54,581 bases of DNA from an uncultured Lachnospiraceae bacterium (GTDB taxonomy: Bacteria > Bacillota > Clostridia > Lachnospirales > Lachnospiraceae): assembly GCA_910584845.1 (NCBI GenBank), contig CAJUDH010000023.1:1-54581 (forward strand). The letters run 5' to 3'. This document shows, piece by piece, positions 52,603 through 54,581 of this stretch (positions are counted from its first letter, which is position 1; the number at the start of each line of letters is the position of its first letter). Both the position numbers and the translations under genes were made by a program. The notes beneath the pieces were generated by a model. It saw nothing but the letters and a program-made list of their open reading frames with translations. It ran no database searches and had not been told where the DNA came from.

Positions 52603-52778
52603 CATGTGTGCGCACGCAATTAGTTTTGCCGGATAACCACAACTTTTGTACCAGGTTTTTCAGAAAACCGATCCTGTTCCAAATAAGGTTAAGCAAAATT
52701 TATTGAAATCGTTTGTGCGGTTGTGGCAAAATACCAGTGTTGAACAATTCAACAAACGGGAATTTGGAGGAAACGTAT

Positions 52779-52925
52779 ATGATTGATTTTACTGTGGATA
52801 TATTTGAGGGATTGTTGATTTCTTTATTAATTTTTTATACAGACAAGATTATTGATAAATTTGCGAAAAAGAAACAAGTCAAAGAAGATTCGTTTATGGA
52901 GCGTGTGGCATGGAGGGAAAAATAA
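52779..52925 (+). CDS. Possible small membrane peptide
   Basis: A 48-residue frame starting MIDFTVDIFEGLLISLLIFY with one hydrophobic segment and a basic tail (DKFAKKKQVKED). ATG 52779 is preceded by a strong TTGGAGG, and the base composition is AT-rich. I do not recognise it; it may be a truncated gene or a real short membrane peptide. Confidence 0.45.
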   Translation: MIDFTVDIFEGLLISLLIFYTDKIIDKFAKKKQVKEDSFMERVAWREK

Positions 52926-53070
52926 CCCCCTTTTTGGAAAAGTGTTCCCACTGTCCATCTCCCGAAATTTGATGAATATTCATACATTTCTTAATTCTTC
53001 ATGGGATATAAGCAACTGTACCTGAAAAACTACCTACTGAATATTGAGAAAATTAAGGTTGAGAATTGAA

Positions 53071-53100
53071 AAAGGCTGCCGTTTTGATTGGGTAGCCTTT
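53071..53100 (-). terminator. Terminator of the lipoprotein gene
   Basis: AAAGGCTGCC (53071-53080) pairs with GGTAGCCTTT (53091-53100), with TTTTT on the minus strand after the stem. Confidence 0.75.
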
Positions 53101-53134
53101 TGGATTTTATTTGACTTATCGATTATTTATTTTC

Positions 53135-53908
53135 TCATTCAGATTCTTCTCTGTATTCAAAGACAAACCACTTTTCATTCATATAAATCTCTATTGTATC
53201 GTCTGCTCCATACTGATAACCAAATCCACTTCCAAAATTAGACTGATTATCTTCTGTTGGTATTTCAGTTCCATCGACAGTAGACGTTATTTCTCCATCC
53301 ATATTTCCACAACGCCAGTCGATCGTGCTTTCTTTCCCTGTATCATAATATAATTTACCATCCACTCTTACCATAGGGATTCTGTCATACATTGCATCAG
53401 CTTCTTCCTGTTTGAGCATCAGCTCTTCATCCAAGTCCAGTCCCAGCATATTTCGTAAATTGCTTATGTATTCCGGGTCTTTCACCATATCATCCGTGAC
53501 CATATAGCTGGAAATGGGATTCTGCCATGGAATCACAAAAATATCTCTGTCGTCTATGTCAAAGGCAGACAGAATCAATGCCATTTCCTCTGGTGAAGCA
53601 CCTTTTAATGCCATTAACTCTTCCAAAGTTTTCTGACGGTTGGTTCCCTGCATCAGCCCAAAACGATAGTCATCCTCTGCCATCTGCCAAACATAAACCT
53701 CCAGCCCCTTGAAGGTTCCAAGCTCAAAGTATTCTGGGTATTTTTCACGCAATTTATCTATTTCAGGAGAGTTCCACTCATATTCTGATTCAAGACCATC
53801 GGAAATATGCGTGACATTAGCTTCTGAATTTGTGTTTTTTCCACATGCACACAATACAATTGAGACAAGACTGCATAAACAAACAATACGGTATAATTTC
53901 TTTTTCAT
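53135..53908 (-). CDS. Uncharacterised lipoprotein
   Basis: A 257-residue exported lipoprotein: MKKKLYRIVCLCSLVSIVLC ending in a CAC lipobox, then an Asn/Ser/Glu linker. The mature part is acidic, with TFKGLEVYVWQMAEDDYRFG and IYMNEKWFVFEYREE. I do not recognise a family. The start ATG 53908 is eight bases from GAGGAG; a longer start at 53923 is less likely. AT-rich codon use differs from the GC-rich core, consistent with transfer. Confidence 0.7.
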   Translation of the reverse strand: MKKKLYRIVCLCSLVSIVLCACGKNTNSEANVTHISDGLESEYEWNSPEIDKLREKYPEYFELGTFKGLEVYVWQMAEDDYRFGLMQGTNRQKTLEELMALKGASPEEMALILSAFDIDDRDIFVIPWQNPISSYMVTDDMVKDPEYISNLRNMLGLDLDEELMLKQEEADAMYDRIPMVRVDGKLYYDTGKESTIDWRCGNMDGEITSTVDGTEIPTEDNQSNFGSGFGYQYGADDTIEIYMNEKWFVFEYREESE

Positions 53909-54150
53909 GGCTATTCTCCTCAAAAATATATTTTATATCATACTATATTTTACCGCATATTACAATGCAGGGTAAATAGTCGGAATTGTTTCTGACTACT
54001 CCCCATCGTCTGACAGTCAAATAAGCCTACCAATTGATTGCTGATAGGCTTATCAAATAATCCCGCAATTTAAAATTCATAGAATATTAAAACCACCAAA
54101 ACGTATTATTATACAATCCAAATGCATATTTATAGTCCGATTTTCAATGG

Positions 54151-54170
54151 GTACACAATTCCGAAAAGGG
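54151..54170. repeat. 20-bp motif shared with 27935-27954
   Basis: Second copy of GTACACAATTCCGAAAAGGG, immediately before the broken acetyltransferase fragment. Confidence 0.6.
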
Positions 54171-54176
54171 AGAAAA

Positions 54177-54310
54177 ATAATTATAGCAGAAACGGAAAGG
54201 TTAATTTTAAGAAGATACAAAAAAGAAGATGTTCAAGATTTATTTGAATATTTATCGGATGAGGAAGTTGTGGGGAGATTCAAAACAGCCATAGGTGATA
54301 TATGCGCTAA
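54177..54310 (+). pseudogene. Frameshifted N-terminal GNAT fragment
   Basis: From 54177 the reading is IIIAETERLILRRYKKEDVQD, the typical opening of RimJ-type acetyltransferases. A change in the T run at 54239-54243 shifts the frame; the next frame continues FEYLSDEEVVGRF and soon stops at 54308-54310. No proper start codon is seen. It is a short remnant, unrelated in position to the one at 52354. Confidence 0.6.
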
Positions 54311-54341
54311 ATGACTTCTTAATCACGAGATTTTCTCATGG

Positions 54342-54581
54342 TTAGTGAAGGGCACAGATAGCCCCGGCAAATTTGTAATAGATGGTAATGCGCTTTTCCT
54401 TACCCTTGCGGCAGCGCCCCATACCCGGCGTTTCATAAATCGTAATCCGGCCAATCAGTTCGTGAAGCATGAAGCGGTCGCGCTTCATCGCTGCGGCCTG
54501 TTTCTGCTGGTCAGCGCATTTCTGTGCCATGAGCCGCTGTGCGGCTTTTTCAGCGTCCTCGCTGAACAATTTTGCATTGCG
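54342..54581 (-). CDS. Serine recombinase C-terminus (partial, runs off window)
   Basis: The last ~79 codons of a gene that continues beyond the window edge; the frame is open to 54581 (RNAKLFSEDAEKAAQ at the edge). The end FMLHELIGRITIYE...RITIYYKFAGAI resembles the C-terminal DUF4368-type tail of large serine recombinases found in conjugative and mobilisable elements. Catalytic parts are outside the window, so intactness cannot be judged. Confidence 0.6.
   Translation of the reverse strand, partial: RNAKLFSEDAEKAAQRLMAQKCADQQKQAAAMKRDRFMLHELIGRITIYETPGMGRCRKGKEKRITIYYKFAGAICALH

Overview
The window reads as a chromosomal segment of a GC-rich anaerobic gut Firmicute, most likely a member of the Lachnospiraceae. 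The evidence is the secG-rnr-smpB-ssrA order, a threonine T-box before thrS, the infC-rpmI-rplT operon, a two-gene minimal SUF pair, a PPi-type phosphofructokinase, SPFH and SpoIID-like proteins, and clostridial-type 6S RNA. Genus cannot be fixed from the sequence alone.

Layout. 1-4.1 kb: a secreted repeat protein, a MerR regulator and enolase. 4.1-9 kb: SecG, RNase R, SmpB, branched-chain aminotransferase and tmRNA. 9-16.7 kb: an M24 peptidase, a secreted glycosidase-like protein, T-box-controlled ThrRS, a DUF1540 protein, and the IF3/L35/L20 operon with an attenuator leader and an AUU start for IF3. 17.1-22.3 kb: a tRNA locus (Leu, Asn, Leu, Leu) split by an AT-rich island. The island holds three overlapping genes (DUF262 protein, DUF3696-type ATPase, unknown protein) that look like an anti-phage or conflict system, followed by an IS481-type element with an internally deleted transposase flanked by 27-bp direct repeats. 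22.6-27.1 kb: an rRNA methyltransferase, the SmsC/SmsB-type Fe-S pair and a flotillin-like protein. 27.25-27.8 kb: a strong promoter, about 500 nt of hairpin-rich sequence without a convincing gene, and a strong terminator; this is a candidate large structured RNA. 28-38 kb: a radical SAM protein, 6S RNA, a membrane permease, a SpoIID-like protein, an MFS transporter, a FIST plus chemoreceptor pair and Pfp.

38-47.3 kb is a galacto-N-biose/lacto-N-biose utilisation cluster: an ABC importer (binding protein and two permeases), GH112 phosphorylase, an AraC regulator, N-acetylhexosamine kinase and a sugar nucleotidyltransferase. Together they would import the disaccharide, split it with phosphate, and phosphorylate and activate the released N-acetylhexosamine. 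Two promoters in the cluster carry the same pair of TTTGYACAAT half-sites at an exact 21-bp period, a plausible AraC operator. A hairpin repeat with an exact 67-bp period lies between GH112 and araC.

48-51.9 kb: a small secreted protein with D-rich loops, an ECF-type sigma factor, an RsgI-like anti-sigma protein, an amidase and a MATE pump. 52-54.6 kb is decayed accessory DNA: two broken acetyltransferases, a short membrane peptide, an AT-rich lipoprotein gene and the C-terminus of a recombinase running off the window. Starts were chosen mainly by ribosome binding site spacing. Family names come from recognising motifs, not from searches.
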